Assembly (NCBI GenBank): GCA_027023405.1
Contig: JALVVN010000007.1
Location: 29,335-82,206 of the forward strand
DNA from: Campylobacterales bacterium
GTDB lineage: Bacteria > Campylobacterota > Campylobacteria > Campylobacterales > QNZT01
Reading direction: 5' to 3'
DNA: 52,872 bases
In this document: piece after piece, positions 34,537-42,259 of the stretch
Numbering within the stretch: the first letter of the stretch is position 1
How the letters are laid out: every line of letters starts with the position of its first letter
Translations under genes and position numbers: made by a program
The notes under the pieces: model-generated
The model's database searches: none
Seen by the model: only the letters and a program-made list of their open reading frames with translations
Told to the model about the DNA's origin: nothing

Positions 34537-36282
34537 CGCGACTCGAACCTCCTGATAACACGCCCCCTCACCCTCTTGCGACAAAAACGGGGGCGTGAGA
34601 AAATTGACCCCCGGCGTGCCCGAATAGATCAGCAGACAATCCTCCCGCAAACGATAATCATTTTTGACCTGAAAACGATAAGCCCCGAAATCACTTCTTG
34701 CCACGACCCAATCCCCATCATTAAATCCCGCCGATCGGGGTAGATAGAGATAGCGCGATCGTTTAAATTGGGAGTTGAGAGAGTGTTTGGCTTTGGCGGT
34801 AATGAGGTAGAAACGATCATCGGCTTCCTCCTCATCCCCCAAAGACTCCTCCTCCATCTCATCGATAAAGTAAAAAGTCTCATCATCGGTATCAAAGCGC
34901 TCTTTGTAGCTCTCCTCTTGATAGCTTCGCGATCGTAGATAGTCACCCTCAGCGTAGCTATTAGACGCGACGATCGCATCAAGAATCTCCGCTTCGCTCT
35001 GCAACGCAGGCATCCCAAATCGATCAAAGAGAAGTGATGCAAGCTCATACTCACTGATACCGATATCCTCAGCGATGAGTCGAGGCATCTTCAGCAGATA
35101 GTCATGTCCGTAGGAGAAGCGCAGATCGGACTTGGCTAAAAAGCGCTTCGCCGGAATGATCAGATCGGCTAACTCACTTGTCTCATTCTCATAGAGACCG
35201 AAATAGACCACAAATCCGCACGCTTTGAGGTGCTCCCGCACGCTTGAGGAGTGAGGCATCGACTGAGCGGGATTGGCGCCTTGGATAAAGGAGAGATCAA
35301 ATCGGCTAAAGTCGGCATTGACGATGGGCACCGTTGATTTTGATTTTTGAAAAGGGAGCGAAAAATCCAAACGACTCTCCCCCAAATAGCTCACACCACA
35401 CCCCTCTTTGCCGAAATTCCCCAACATCGCACTAAGCGAGTCGATCATGTGAAGCACCGAATGACCGTGGCGATACTTTTGCACCCCCACGCCCACCAAA
35501 AAGGCGACTTTTCGATCAGCGACAAGATCCAAAAAGCGGTTAATCTCCGTCGCACTGATCCCCAGATCCCGCATCAGATACTTCACCCGATAGCTGTTGA
35601 TAAAGTCGATAAAGTAGTCGAAATTGTCCGTGCGATCTTCGATAAACGCCTCATCGACCATCTCCTGCATCACAATAAAACGCGCCAGCAAAATAGCCAA
35701 CTTCATATCATCCTTGGGTTTGATCTGAAGATGTAGATCGGCGTGTTTTGCTGTCACGGTCTGAATCGGATCGATGACGATGAGATCTTTGCCCTCGATA
35801 AAGGGCATCAGGTGAGAGTTGGTTGTGTCAATATTGCGTCCCCAGACGACTACGGTGTCGCATTTGGCTATCTCTTGGGGTGTCATGATGCGCGAACGCC
35901 CCCTCCCACAGACAATACCATACTCCCCGGCGCTGTCACAGAGGCTACCACTTGTCGCCATCGCACCGTAACGGGCGAAAAAATCCCCCACGATCTCCCC
36001 CATCACACCAAAATTTCCATGCCCTTTAAAGTAGAGCGCCTTTGCGGGATCGACCTCTTGAAGTTTTTGCACCAGTATCTCCAGTGCCCTATCCATCGGT
36101 ATTTTCTCACCGTGGAGTTTCGCCTCTTCGATGCGTGGTGTCTTTAAAAAGGCATTGAGATTGGGGCAGAGATGCCCTCTTGTAATTTTATGATTAGGAT
36201 CACCCTTTAGCTTTCCATCCTCCCACACCACACTACACGCATCGTAGCAATCCAGCGGACATGCCGTCAAGTTTGATTTCAT
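34516..36282 (-). CDS. Molybdopterin (Mo-bisPGD) oxidoreductase, DMSO reductase family
   Basis: A 588-residue enzyme with an N-terminal [4Fe-4S] motif (C8, C12, C16, C39; CPLDCYDAC then HLCP) and the body of a DMSO-reductase-family catalytic subunit. A cysteine in GSLCDSAGEYG (C115) is the likely Mo ligand; there is no in-frame TGA that would suggest selenocysteine. No Tat signal is visible, so it should be cytoplasmic. At 588 residues it is short for the family (700-1,000). An acidic insert around EEESLGDEEEADD (about residue 480) precedes the C-terminal dinucleotide-binding domain. ATG at 36282 has AGGAGG seven bases upstream. It follows the HlyD-like adaptor gene by 21 bp, so they probably share a message. 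Formate, sulfur compounds or other substrates are possible; the sequence does not decide. Confidence 0.85.
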   Translation of the reverse strand: MKSNLTACPLDCYDACSVVWEDGKLKGDPNHKITRGHLCPNLNAFLKTPRIEEAKLHGEKIPMDRALEILVQKLQEVDPAKALYFKGHGNFGVMGEIVGDFFARYGAMATSGSLCDSAGEYGIVCGRGRSRIMTPQEIAKCDTVVVWGRNIDTTNSHLMPFIEGKDLIVIDPIQTVTAKHADLHLQIKPKDDMKLAILLARFIVMQEMVDEAFIEDRTDNFDYFIDFINSYRVKYLMRDLGISATEINRFLDLVADRKVAFLVGVGVQKYRHGHSVLHMIDSLSAMLGNFGKEGCGVSYLGESRLDFSLPFQKSKSTVPIVNADFSRFDLSFIQGANPAQSMPHSSSVREHLKACGFVVYFGLYENETSELADLIIPAKRFLAKSDLRFSYGHDYLLKMPRLIAEDIGISEYELASLLFDRFGMPALQSEAEILDAIVASNSYAEGDYLRSRSYQEESYKERFDTDDETFYFIDEMEEESLGDEEEADDRFYLITAKAKHSLNSQFKRSRYLYLPRSAGFNDGDWVVARSDFGAYRFQVKNDYRLREDCLLIYSGTPGVNFLTPPFLSQEGEGACYQEVRVALERVDS

Positions 36283-36303
36283 CAACTCCCCTCCTCATAC
36301 TCC

Positions 36304-37098
36304 CTATCGAAATGAAACCTTAAAAAGCTTCGAAAAGTTTTCGGGTGCTTTGATGATGATCTCCACACGATAGGAGAGCGGATGTTTAGGATCATCGACT
36401 CGCCATAGCTTGTCGATCTTGTAGTCCGTCGGCTTCTCATCGAGATAGATCCGCTTTTTGAGAATACCCTCACGATCACTCTCAGAGAGGAAAAGCACCA
36501 GCTTCGCTTTGCGCAAATCGCTCTCTCGCACTAACGGACGCCCCATCGTCACCACATCCCCTTTGCGCACATAGATCTTGTCTATCCACTCCCCTTTGGG
36601 AATATGAATCTCCTTCTTGCGCAAACGATCCGCGATCTGTGCCTTTTGCAACTGAAGATCATCTATGAGTGAAGCTTGCCGAATACGACTCTCCTGCGCA
36701 CGCAAATAGCCGCTCTTTGCCGAGATATAGGCACTCTTCTTGGCATCCTTTTGCACCTTCGTATAGCTTTGAAGCCCTTTGATGCGCCGATAACTATCCT
36801 GCGCGATCTGCATCGCTTCCAAACTATTTTGCTCAATCTTTTTGAGCGTTTCAAGAAGCTCTTTCGCTAGCGCAATCTTTTGAGTCGTTTGCTCAAGGTT
36901 GATTTTATCAAGGTTGCTATCGAGTGTGACGACAACGCTACCGTCACTCACGCGCCCCTCCTTCTGCAGATCCACGCGCGTCACCTGCGCACTCACTGAC
37001 GCCTTGATCTCCCGAGAAACAAACGGCACCGCCTTGGCATAGTAGATATCGGCTTGCAATGCCGTCACACAGAATATGAGAAATAGTGATTTTTTCAT
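36304..37098 (-). CDS. Orphan HlyD/RND-type periplasmic adaptor-like protein
   Basis: A 264-residue protein. The ATG at 37098 opens a signal peptide (KKSLFLIFCVTALQA), so I chose it over a longer frame running upstream without a hydrophobic start. After the signal come a lipoyl-like half motif (VSAQVTRVDLQKEGRVSDGS), a long helical hairpin (about 75-165) and the returning lipoyl half (IYVRKGDVVTMGRPLV). This is the core of membrane fusion proteins but it lacks the usual C-terminal beta-barrel extension. No transporter lies beside it. The next gene on the same strand is the Mo oxidoreductase, and a hydrogenase protease gene diverges upstream. It may serve one of the TolC systems in the window, but nothing in the sequence proves that. 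Confidence 0.75.
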   Translation of the reverse strand: MKKSLFLIFCVTALQADIYYAKAVPFVSREIKASVSAQVTRVDLQKEGRVSDGSVVVTLDSNLDKINLEQTTQKIALAKELLETLKKIEQNSLEAMQIAQDSYRRIKGLQSYTKVQKDAKKSAYISAKSGYLRAQESRIRQASLIDDLQLQKAQIADRLRKKEIHIPKGEWIDKIYVRKGDVVTMGRPLVRESDLRKAKLVLFLSESDREGILKKRIYLDEKPTDYKIDKLWRVDDPKHPLSYRVEIIIKAPENFSKLFKVSFR

Positions 37099-37116
37099 AG
37101 TGAGGATTATAGCGTA

Positions 37117-37156
37117 GTAAGATAAACTTCGTAAGGAATATCTTTGTAAGATAAAC
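37117..37156. repeat. 11-bp direct repeat in a divergent promoter region
   Basis: GTAAGATAAAC occurs at 37117-37127 and again at 37146-37156, 29 bp apart centre to centre. It lies between the divergent adaptor gene (start 37098) and the hydrogenase protease gene (start 37181). Spacing near three helical turns would suit an operator. Chance is not excluded in this AT-rich gap. Confidence 0.35.
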
Positions 37157-37180
37157 CAAACTTGACATGAGGAGTTTTTT

Positions 37181-37714
37181 GTGCTACTACTGGGCATCGG
37201 AAATGTTTTACAACGCGATGACGGCATCGGTGTCTATGCCGCGGAGTATCTGCGCTACAACTACACCTTCTCCCCCGCGATTGAGATTGTCAACGGCGGT
37301 GTAGAGGGGATCAAACTTTACGATCTCTTCACGCAAAATCAAGAGATCACGATCTTGGATACCGTCGCACTCGATGATGCTCCCGGTAGCATCTACAATA
37401 TCCCCACCGAAGAGTTGGGCGGATATGGGCTCAATAGCGGTAGCGCGCATGAGATCGGGGTATTGCAGTGTCTGGATATGCTCGAACTTCAGGGTAAACC
37501 GAAACCTACATCAAATATCATCGCTATTGTACCGGCTGAGATCACCTTTGCCTTTGGTTTGAGCCCCAAACTATCTGAAGTTTTTGAGCACTATATCCGC
37601 GTCATACTCTCCGATCTACGCACAAAGGGAATAGAGACGAAGCAGAAGGATCATACCCTCTCGCTTGAGACAATCATCATGAAGTTTAAAGACCCCTCCT
37701 CTTTTGAGTCTTAA
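37181..37714 (+). CDS. [NiFe]-hydrogenase maturation protease (HyaD/HybD family, M52)
   Basis: This endopeptidase clips the C-terminal tail of the hydrogenase large subunit after nickel has been inserted. The 177-residue protein has the opening GIGNVLQRDDGIGV, the ILDTVALDDAPG motif and SAHEIGV. D14, D60 and H90 align with the nickel-contacting Glu16, Asp62 and His93 of E. coli HybD. The start is GTG at 37181 with GAGGAG seven bases before it. The hydrogenase structural genes are not in the window, although hypA lies 0.8 kb away on the other strand. The stop overlaps the stop of the converging DUF695 gene, sharing TTAA at 37711-37714. Confidence 0.92.
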   Translation: MLLLGIGNVLQRDDGIGVYAAEYLRYNYTFSPAIEIVNGGVEGIKLYDLFTQNQEITILDTVALDDAPGSIYNIPTEELGGYGLNSGSAHEIGVLQCLDMLELQGKPKPTSNIIAIVPAEITFAFGLSPKLSEVFEHYIRVILSDLRTKGIETKQKDHTLSLETIIMKFKDPSSFES

Positions 37715-38460
37715 GCCTTCACAAGACTCGTCTCCCAACCGTCATACTGCCCCTCAAACGCTTCCGCTGTTTTGATCAAATAGAGTGTCACTTCATCGAT
37801 ATCGTAGTAAAAAGGTTTGTCGATTCGATAGATCTTTAGCCCCTCAAATCCCTCTTCGTGTACGACATCCTCCATATATTTAAACCCCTCTTTGGCAACG
37901 GTTTCCAAAAAGGGGGATTTTTGCTCACTATCGGTAAAAAAGATTTTATGCTCGATCGCACGCGCTTGTTGTAGAGAGTCACCCTGCTCTTTGAGTGCGT
38001 TGCACACTTTGTGATTTTGGATGATCTGCCACTCGACGGCACTGGGGTAGAGAAGGTTTTTGTAGTAGTTCCACTGGGGATCATCTTGAAATCCGTTGGT
38101 GATTGCATACCCCTCAAACTCATCCAGTGCAAAGGCAAGAAAATCCTGCCAATTGTAAGTAAACTGCAGATAGAAGAGAAATGTCACCGTTCCTTGCGTG
38201 ATCACCTTCCCTACATATTTTCCGATACGAAATTTCAACATCGCCGCTTCGAGTTTATCCTCCATATAGAGGATCTCCGGCTCTTCTGAAGGGTGCAAAA
38301 GCCCCTTTTCATTCGGCTCTTGGAGTGCCACCTTGACAAATCCCACAATCGGAAAGATAGTTTGATTCTCCTCAATATCCATCGAAATACCGGCATTAAA
38401 CTGAATCGTAGCGGGATGCCCCTCCAGATGTTTCATATATATTTCCCAATACTCTTGCAT
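37711..38460 (-). CDS. DUF695 / RraB-like protein
   Basis: A 249-residue soluble protein without signal peptide. The N-terminal half (about 1-135) matches the style of DUF695 (FPIVGFVKVALQEPNEKGLL, then MEDKLEAAMLK). The C-terminal part (about 150-249) ends in YDIDEVTLYLIKTAEAFEG followed by QYDGWET, which resembles the RraB family (regulator of RNase E). The DUF695-RraB combination is seen in bacteria, but its job is not established. AGGTGA precedes the ATG. It lies just beyond the hairpin that follows hypA, so it may be expressed by read-through or from its own promoter. Confidence 0.7.
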   Translation of the reverse strand: MQEYWEIYMKHLEGHPATIQFNAGISMDIEENQTIFPIVGFVKVALQEPNEKGLLHPSEEPEILYMEDKLEAAMLKFRIGKYVGKVITQGTVTFLFYLQFTYNWQDFLAFALDEFEGYAITNGFQDDPQWNYYKNLLYPSAVEWQIIQNHKVCNALKEQGDSLQQARAIEHKIFFTDSEQKSPFLETVAKEGFKYMEDVVHEEGFEGLKIYRIDKPFYYDIDEVTLYLIKTAEAFEGQYDGWETSLVKA

Positions 38461-38477
38461 TATTCACCTATCATTTT

Positions 38478-38560
38478 GAGCTCTTTGTATAGGGATTTTT
38501 GGAGAGGCTCAGACCGTAGGGAGGATTTGCCCTCGGAAAAAAGCCCTATACAAAGAGCTC
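38478..38560. terminator. Long perfect inverted repeat between hypA and the DUF695 gene
   Basis: Arms of 17 bp (38478-38494 and 38544-38560; GAGCTCTTTGTATAGGG and its exact complement) enclose 49 bp. The inner part can form a second stem, CCGTAGGG with CCCTCGG, flanked by a T-run and an A-run. The right arm overlaps the hypA stop codon. It can act as a transcription terminator in either direction. Its length and two-storey structure also resemble a small mobile hairpin element. No second copy was found in the window. Confidence 0.6.
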
Positions 38561-38900
38561 ACTCCATCTCCAAACTCATCAAATACATCTCTTCCCCATC
38601 GATCACCTTTACATCCAAACTCTCACACACACGACACTGATAGCGAAACGCATCGATCTCAAACTCCTCACCACATCCGTTACAATGCAACTTCAACTTC
38701 TGTATATTCATCACAAATTCCGCCCCCTCACACATCGTCCCCTCTTTGAAAGTATCAAAGGCGATCTGCAACAAATGGGGCTCTACCCCGCTCATCACTC
38801 CGATCTTTGTCACCACTTTGGTAATCTTCTGCGCTTCATTTTGTTCAGCAATCTCTTCACATTGATTTAAAAGCGCTTGAACGATACTATATTCGTGCAT
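38559..38900 (-). CDS. hypA: Hydrogenase nickel-insertion protein HypA
   Basis: Nickel metallochaperone that works with HypB to load nickel into the [NiFe]-hydrogenase large subunit; in some Campylobacterota it also serves urease. The 113-residue protein starts with the invariant MHEYS, in which His2 binds nickel. It carries a zinc site of two CxxC pairs (C73, C76, C89, C92; CNGCG and CRVC). The ATG at 38900 is preferred because His2 must follow the start and GGGAGAGA lies directly upstream; a longer frame starting at 38936 would bury it. hypB and the other hyp genes are not adjacent, so the maturation set is scattered in this genome. Confidence 0.95.
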   Translation of the reverse strand: MHEYSIVQALLNQCEEIAEQNEAQKITKVVTKIGVMSGVEPHLLQIAFDTFKEGTMCEGAEFVMNIQKLKLHCNGCGEEFEIDAFRYQCRVCESLDVKVIDGEEMYLMSLEME

Positions 38901-38921
38901 TCTCTCCCAATTCCCCTGAGA

Positions 38922-38944
38922 TGAATAATTATTCACCTATTATA
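38922..38944 (-). promoter_or_regulatory. hypA promoter minus-10 box and adjacent palindrome
   Basis: On the minus strand TATAAT lies at 38944-38939, followed three bases later by a perfect 14-bp palindrome TGAATAATTATTCA (38922-38935). The palindrome covers the expected RNA start, about 25-35 bp before the hypA ATG. A dimeric repressor could bind here; the sequence does not identify it. Confidence 0.45.
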
Positions 38945-38984
38945 ACTTCTCAAACCTTGCTTTAAACGGATATTCAATCTAAAA

Positions 38985-39002
38985 TGATGAACGCAATGTG
39001 AA
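38985..39002 (-). promoter_or_regulatory. Candidate response-regulator box, copy C (upstream of hypA)
   Basis: Plus-strand reading TGATGAA-CGCA-ATGTGAA: two 7-bp half sites with a 4-bp spacer (11-bp period). It is the weakest of three similar sites (others at 41901 and 49614). It lies 85 bp upstream of the hypA start and about 40 bp upstream of its minus-10 box. Confidence 0.4.
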
Positions 39003-39026
39003 CTATACAATCCCAGAGAGAAGTTT

Positions 39027-39899
39027 CTATTGATAGTGCACAACCACTTTTTCAACAAAAGGCATCTGCTCTTTGATATGATCTTCAATAGTATGAGCGA
39101 GTTGATGTGCCTCCTTTAGAGAATCTGTATTTAATGCTAGATCAAGTTGTACAAATTTAAAACTACCTGCATTTCTTCCTGTTATTGAAATAACATCTTT
39201 TATATTTGTTTCATTTTCCAAAATCGCTTTTATCCTTTCAATGCTCTCAATATCTAGTGAAGCATCCAGTAGCACTTTAATCGCCTCTTTAAGAATTTCA
39301 AAACCACTGTGGAAGATAAAGTAAACAACCACAATCACCGCTATTTTTTCGATAATTGGATATCCAAAATATTGACCAAATACACCGACAAGTACGACTA
39401 GTGCTGTATAGAAGTCTGTTTTGATATGTTCTGCATCTGCTAAAAGACTCGGAGAGTTTAACTCTATGGCTTTTTGCTTTTCCCAGCGAGAGTAAAGAAA
39501 AGTAATCAAAACTGTTAAGCCAATAACCACTATGGCAACAGTAAGGTTCTTAATGGGTTCAGACTCTCCAAAGAGCACATCTTTTGCTATCTCATAGCCA
39601 GCAAAGAAGATAGCAAAGGCACTTACTAATGCGACAAGATTTTCTACTTTATAGAGTCCATGAGGGAAAAGGTCTGATTTTTTATTGGAGATAATGATTC
39701 CCACATAAACACTAAGTGATGCAGCTAAGTCTGAAAGAGAGTGAACACCGTCAGCTGTTAGTGCAGCACTTCCTGAAATCATACCTCCGACAATTTTAAT
39801 GATAGAGAGTAGTAAATTGACCCCTATTGAGTAGAATGAAATCTTTTTCTTCTCATCATGGTTGAGCTGTTTTGTATTTTCTGTTATTGTTTTTTGCAT
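39027..39899 (-). CDS. Cation diffusion facilitator (CDF) family divalent metal exporter
   Basis: Proton-coupled exporter of Zn, Fe, Co or similar divalent ions. The 290-residue protein has six hydrophobic segments and the two-part metal site of the family: D50, H53 and D57 in TADGVHSLSD, and D155, H158 and D162 in ADAEHIKTD. A cytoplasmic ferredoxin-like C-terminal domain (about 210-290) ends in QMPFVEKVVVHYQ. A good AAAGGA precedes the ATG. It starts 10 bp after the YtfJ-like gene, so the two share a message. DxxxD/HxxxD sites of this kind are seen in both Zn and Fe exporters, so the ion cannot be named from sequence alone. Confidence 0.93.
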   Translation of the reverse strand: MQKTITENTKQLNHDEKKKISFYSIGVNLLLSIIKIVGGMISGSAALTADGVHSLSDLAASLSVYVGIIISNKKSDLFPHGLYKVENLVALVSAFAIFFAGYEIAKDVLFGESEPIKNLTVAIVVIGLTVLITFLYSRWEKQKAIELNSPSLLADAEHIKTDFYTALVVLVGVFGQYFGYPIIEKIAVIVVVYFIFHSGFEILKEAIKVLLDASLDIESIERIKAILENETNIKDVISITGRNAGSFKFVQLDLALNTDSLKEAHQLAHTIEDHIKEQMPFVEKVVVHYQ

Positions 39900-39909
39900 T
39901 TTTTTCCTT

Positions 39910-40422
39910 TTATGTGTTTTGATGAATCAATGCTATGATTTTCTCTATTTCTTTGGATGAAAGTTTACCTACTTTTCTATAAATTATTCTTAGGTTTTTA
40001 TCCACAATCAAAATATTTGATGCATCATCTTTCATCTTCCATTTTTTAACCAAATATTTTTTCCTATCAAAAACAAAAGAGGTATTTTTGAGCTCTTTCT
40101 CTTTTTTACTCAATAATCCTTCCAATATCGCATCAGGCATCCATGTGGCAGCCAAATTGACAATAGCTACTGTGGAGTAATCTTTACTATTTGCATCCAA
40201 TGCTTTCAGAGCATCAAGCAGTTCCTGACTCTCTTTTCTTTTATCTGGATCCATATATAAAATGAGATGCACTTTACCTTTAAGGCTTGTTGAGTGCCAA
40301 GGTTTGTCATTACTCGTTGCGCCATTCTCTTTTTCTAATGTTACTGGAGAAAGTGTATCTCCTATGTTTAGAGCTTGCATCACCGTCACTAAACAAATCA
40401 AAGTCATTGTAATCTTTTTCAT
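39910..40422 (-). CDS. YtfJ-family periplasmic thioredoxin-fold protein
   Basis: A 170-residue protein with a signal peptide (MKKITMTLICLVTVMQA) and a thioredoxin-like fold. It matches the YtfJ family in overall layout: an opening NIGDTLSPVTLE, the PWHSTSLKGKVHLILYMDPD strand, TVAIVNLAATWMPD, VFDRKKYLVKKWKMKDDASN and a closing VDKNLRIIYRKVGKLSSKEI. There is no CxxC pair, so it is not a disulfide oxidoreductase. AAGGATATCA before the ATG gives a ribosome site. It is followed at once by the CDF exporter gene and may be co-regulated with it. The molecular role of YtfJ is not known. Confidence 0.8.
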   Translation of the reverse strand: MKKITMTLICLVTVMQALNIGDTLSPVTLEKENGATSNDKPWHSTSLKGKVHLILYMDPDKRKESQELLDALKALDANSKDYSTVAIVNLAATWMPDAILEGLLSKKEKELKNTSFVFDRKKYLVKKWKMKDDASNILIVDKNLRIIYRKVGKLSSKEIEKIIALIHQNT

Positions 40423-40488
40423 TGATATCCTTAAAATTTTAACTCAATATCTTCTGCCTCGTATATTTGTACATGTCCGGGATAATAA

Positions 40489-40519
40489 ATTTTACAGAGC
40501 TTAAAAAACTCTGTAAAAT
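40489..40519. terminator. Hairpin terminator after the DUF2202 gene
   Basis: TTTTACAGAG (40490-40499) and CTCTGTAAAA (40509-40518) form a perfect 10-bp stem, extended to 11 by the flanking A/T, with a 9-nt loop. It begins 10 bp after the DUF2202 stop and separates that gene from the ytfJ-CDF unit. The T-tract is weak, so termination may be partial. Confidence 0.55.
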
Positions 40520-40528
40520 GACTATTGT

Positions 40529-41857
40529 TTAGTTGCCTCCATGCCCGTGTCCCTTTTCATTTTTAGGATATATACCCTCTTTATTGGTTAAAAGTGCATC
40601 GCCTTCAAAATAACAGCCATTTGCCACTCCACTATTTTTAAGTGCTTTATCAAATGCCCAGTAGTGATTGTAGCTTCCATTTCTAAGTACTTTAAATGCT
40701 TCCACGATATCCGTGGCATTTGACGCTTCAGCTTGTGCGATATACTTATCTAAATCATTCACATCTGTTACTTCTACCATACATCCCACTTTAAGTGCAT
40801 TTACTTTAGAAGTTTTTCCAAGAGAATAAAGATCATCATAAAGGTCTTGGATCTTTTGGATATCATACACACCACTCACCATATGTGAAGCAGATAGACC
40901 GTTTTTATTTACTATTGACTCATTTACATTTGTGAAGTCTGATGCACTTAAATCATACCTTTTCACGAGGTCTTGTACAGTTTTGATATGTTTTACCTCT
41001 GCGTTATGAGATATATTATAAAACTGCTTTATCTCCTCTCCCTTCTCTTTATGATAACTATAAAGATTCGTATAGAGATCATATGCAAGTCTCTCCTCAT
41101 TGCCCATATGCGACAATGAGTCTTTAAGCTCTTGAGTTAAGCTTTCTGACTTCTCATGATCATCTAAATTAAACGCTTTACCATGATCCTGTTCTTCGCC
41201 AGTTCCCCCTTGACCATTGCCATTTCCTTGACCATCTCCCACATTTTTATCTGGTCTGTTTCCATTATCAAACTCTTGTTCACTTTTTTCAAAGTGCAAT
41301 TTTGCTCGCTGTGCATCAACATCGATCCGCCCATCATAATCTGTATCTAAAGTCTCACTATCTAACTTAATAAGTTCTGACTCGTTTATGTCTAAAAAAG
41401 CGATCTCTTTGCTGAGTGTATTAAATTTTTCAATCGTTGATCGAGGGATTGTAATACCATTTGAAGCGTCACCGTCACTGTCAAGTGCCTGTAGAAACTG
41501 AAGCATCAATGTGATAGATGCCTCTTGACCATCCTGCGCAGCCTGTCTCTGCGCTATTAATGTTTTTGGTGTTACTTTACCATCATTTTCCGGTTCACAC
41601 TCACCTAAAACAACTTTTCCTAAAGAAAACTCTACTTTGTCCCCTTTTCTATATGAAAATCTACCATACCGATCTGTATCACCTTCTAATCCTGAAGTGG
41701 TCTTATAGTGTGCACCTTTTACTGCTGCATCAATAAAATACCCTGTATAGGTATCGCTTGTAGCCTCATTATCTGTACTATCACCTCCACATCCGACTAG
41801 CAATATCCCAGCTGTTGCGATTGATAAAATGATTCCTTTACTTTGCTTATTTAACAT
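40529..41857 (-). CDS. DUF2202 lipoprotein with calcium-type acidic repeats and His-rich tail
   Basis: A 442-residue exported lipoprotein with a lipobox ILLVGC at the N-terminus. Residues 35-100 form a small beta domain (TYTGYFIDAAVKGAHYKTTS). Acidic DSDGDASNG and DTDYDGRIDVD stretches resemble EF-hand-like calcium loops. A Gly/Asn/Gln linker leads into the DUF2202 domain (about 240-420), a ferritin-like four-helix fold with MGNEERLAYDLYTNLYSYH and later AEVKHIKTVQDLVKRYDLS. The last residues, GHGHGGN, could bind metal. GGAG lies six bases before the ATG. A clear minus-10 box and a candidate regulator box lie upstream. Function of DUF2202 is not established; metal handling is an inference from the His tail and the CDF neighbour. 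Confidence 0.82.
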   Translation of the reverse strand: MLNKQSKGIILSIATAGILLVGCGGDSTDNEATSDTYTGYFIDAAVKGAHYKTTSGLEGDTDRYGRFSYRKGDKVEFSLGKVVLGECEPENDGKVTPKTLIAQRQAAQDGQEASITLMLQFLQALDSDGDASNGITIPRSTIEKFNTLSKEIAFLDINESELIKLDSETLDTDYDGRIDVDAQRAKLHFEKSEQEFDNGNRPDKNVGDGQGNGNGQGGTGEEQDHGKAFNLDDHEKSESLTQELKDSLSHMGNEERLAYDLYTNLYSYHKEKGEEIKQFYNISHNAEVKHIKTVQDLVKRYDLSASDFTNVNESIVNKNGLSASHMVSGVYDIQKIQDLYDDLYSLGKTSKVNALKVGCMVEVTDVNDLDKYIAQAEASNATDIVEAFKVLRNGSYNHYWAFDKALKNSGVANGCYFEGDALLTNKEGIYPKNEKGHGHGGN

Positions 41858-41886
41858 GATTAACTCCTTTCAATTTTTTCATCTGA

Positions 41887-41918
41887 ATTATAATAGTTCA
41901 ATATGAACGCTATATCAA
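41887..41918 (-). promoter_or_regulatory. DUF2202 gene promoter with candidate response-regulator box, copy B
   Basis: The minus-10 box TATAAT is at 41892-41887 on the minus strand; the minus-35 position is poor. Overlapping the minus-35 zone is the plus-strand motif ATATGAA-CGCT-ATATCAA (41901-41918), two 7-bp half sites with a 4-bp spacer. A poor minus-35 covered by a direct repeat is the usual layout of an OmpR-family activated promoter. Confidence 0.5.
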
Positions 41919-42259
41919 TTTTTCAACCTCTTTTGCAGATCAAAATAGTTTAAATATGCTTCAATACTCTCCTCTAAAAGTGTATCATTTAAATTTAGCG
42001 CCTCTTTTTTTGGAAACTTTAAAAAGAATTGCTTAGGCATAATAGAGTTTTCAATCTGCGGATCTTTCAGATATGTCATAAGGTACTTTTTTATCCTCTC
42101 TTTTGTGCTAAATTTGAGTAGATAGCGACGGTAGATCAGCTCACTCGGTATCTTTTGCCGTTTGTGGCATTTTAAGCAGTTTTGCTCTAGAAGAGTAGTC
42201 GCTTCATGAGCGTGCGCAAGTGTAGCAAGGAGTATGAGTATAAGAAACCTATTTACCAT
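41915..42259 (-). CDS. Small periplasmic c-type cytochrome-like protein
   Basis: A 114-residue protein with a signal peptide (NRFLILILLATLAHA) and a single haem-binding motif CLKCH near residue 30. A methionine in NSIMPKQFF (about residue 75) could be the second haem ligand. The layout is that of small Campylobacterota cytochromes c. Its start overlaps the histidine kinase stop by 7 bp, so it closes the tolC-adaptor-RND-regulator-kinase operon. A haem protein at the end of an efflux/two-component operon is unusual and may link the regulation to redox state; that is inference. Confidence 0.8.
   Translation of the reverse strand: MVNRFLILILLATLAHAHEATTLLEQNCLKCHKRQKIPSELIYRRYLLKFSTKERIKKYLMTYLKDPQIENSIMPKQFFLKFPKKEALNLNDTLLEESIEAYLNYFDLQKRLKN

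Noticed and set aside
35900-35960. Selenocysteine in the Mo oxidoreductase
   Set aside because: The likely Mo-ligand position is an ordinary cysteine codon (GSLCDSAG); there is no in-frame TGA.
37099-37227. 43-residue N-terminal extension of the orphan adaptor
   Set aside because: It would put a non-hydrophobic stretch before a clear signal peptide and run into the promoter region of the divergent protease gene.
38901-38936. Longer hypA start at 38936
   Set aside because: HypA needs histidine directly after the initiating methionine for nickel binding, and the best ribosome site precedes the ATG at 38900.
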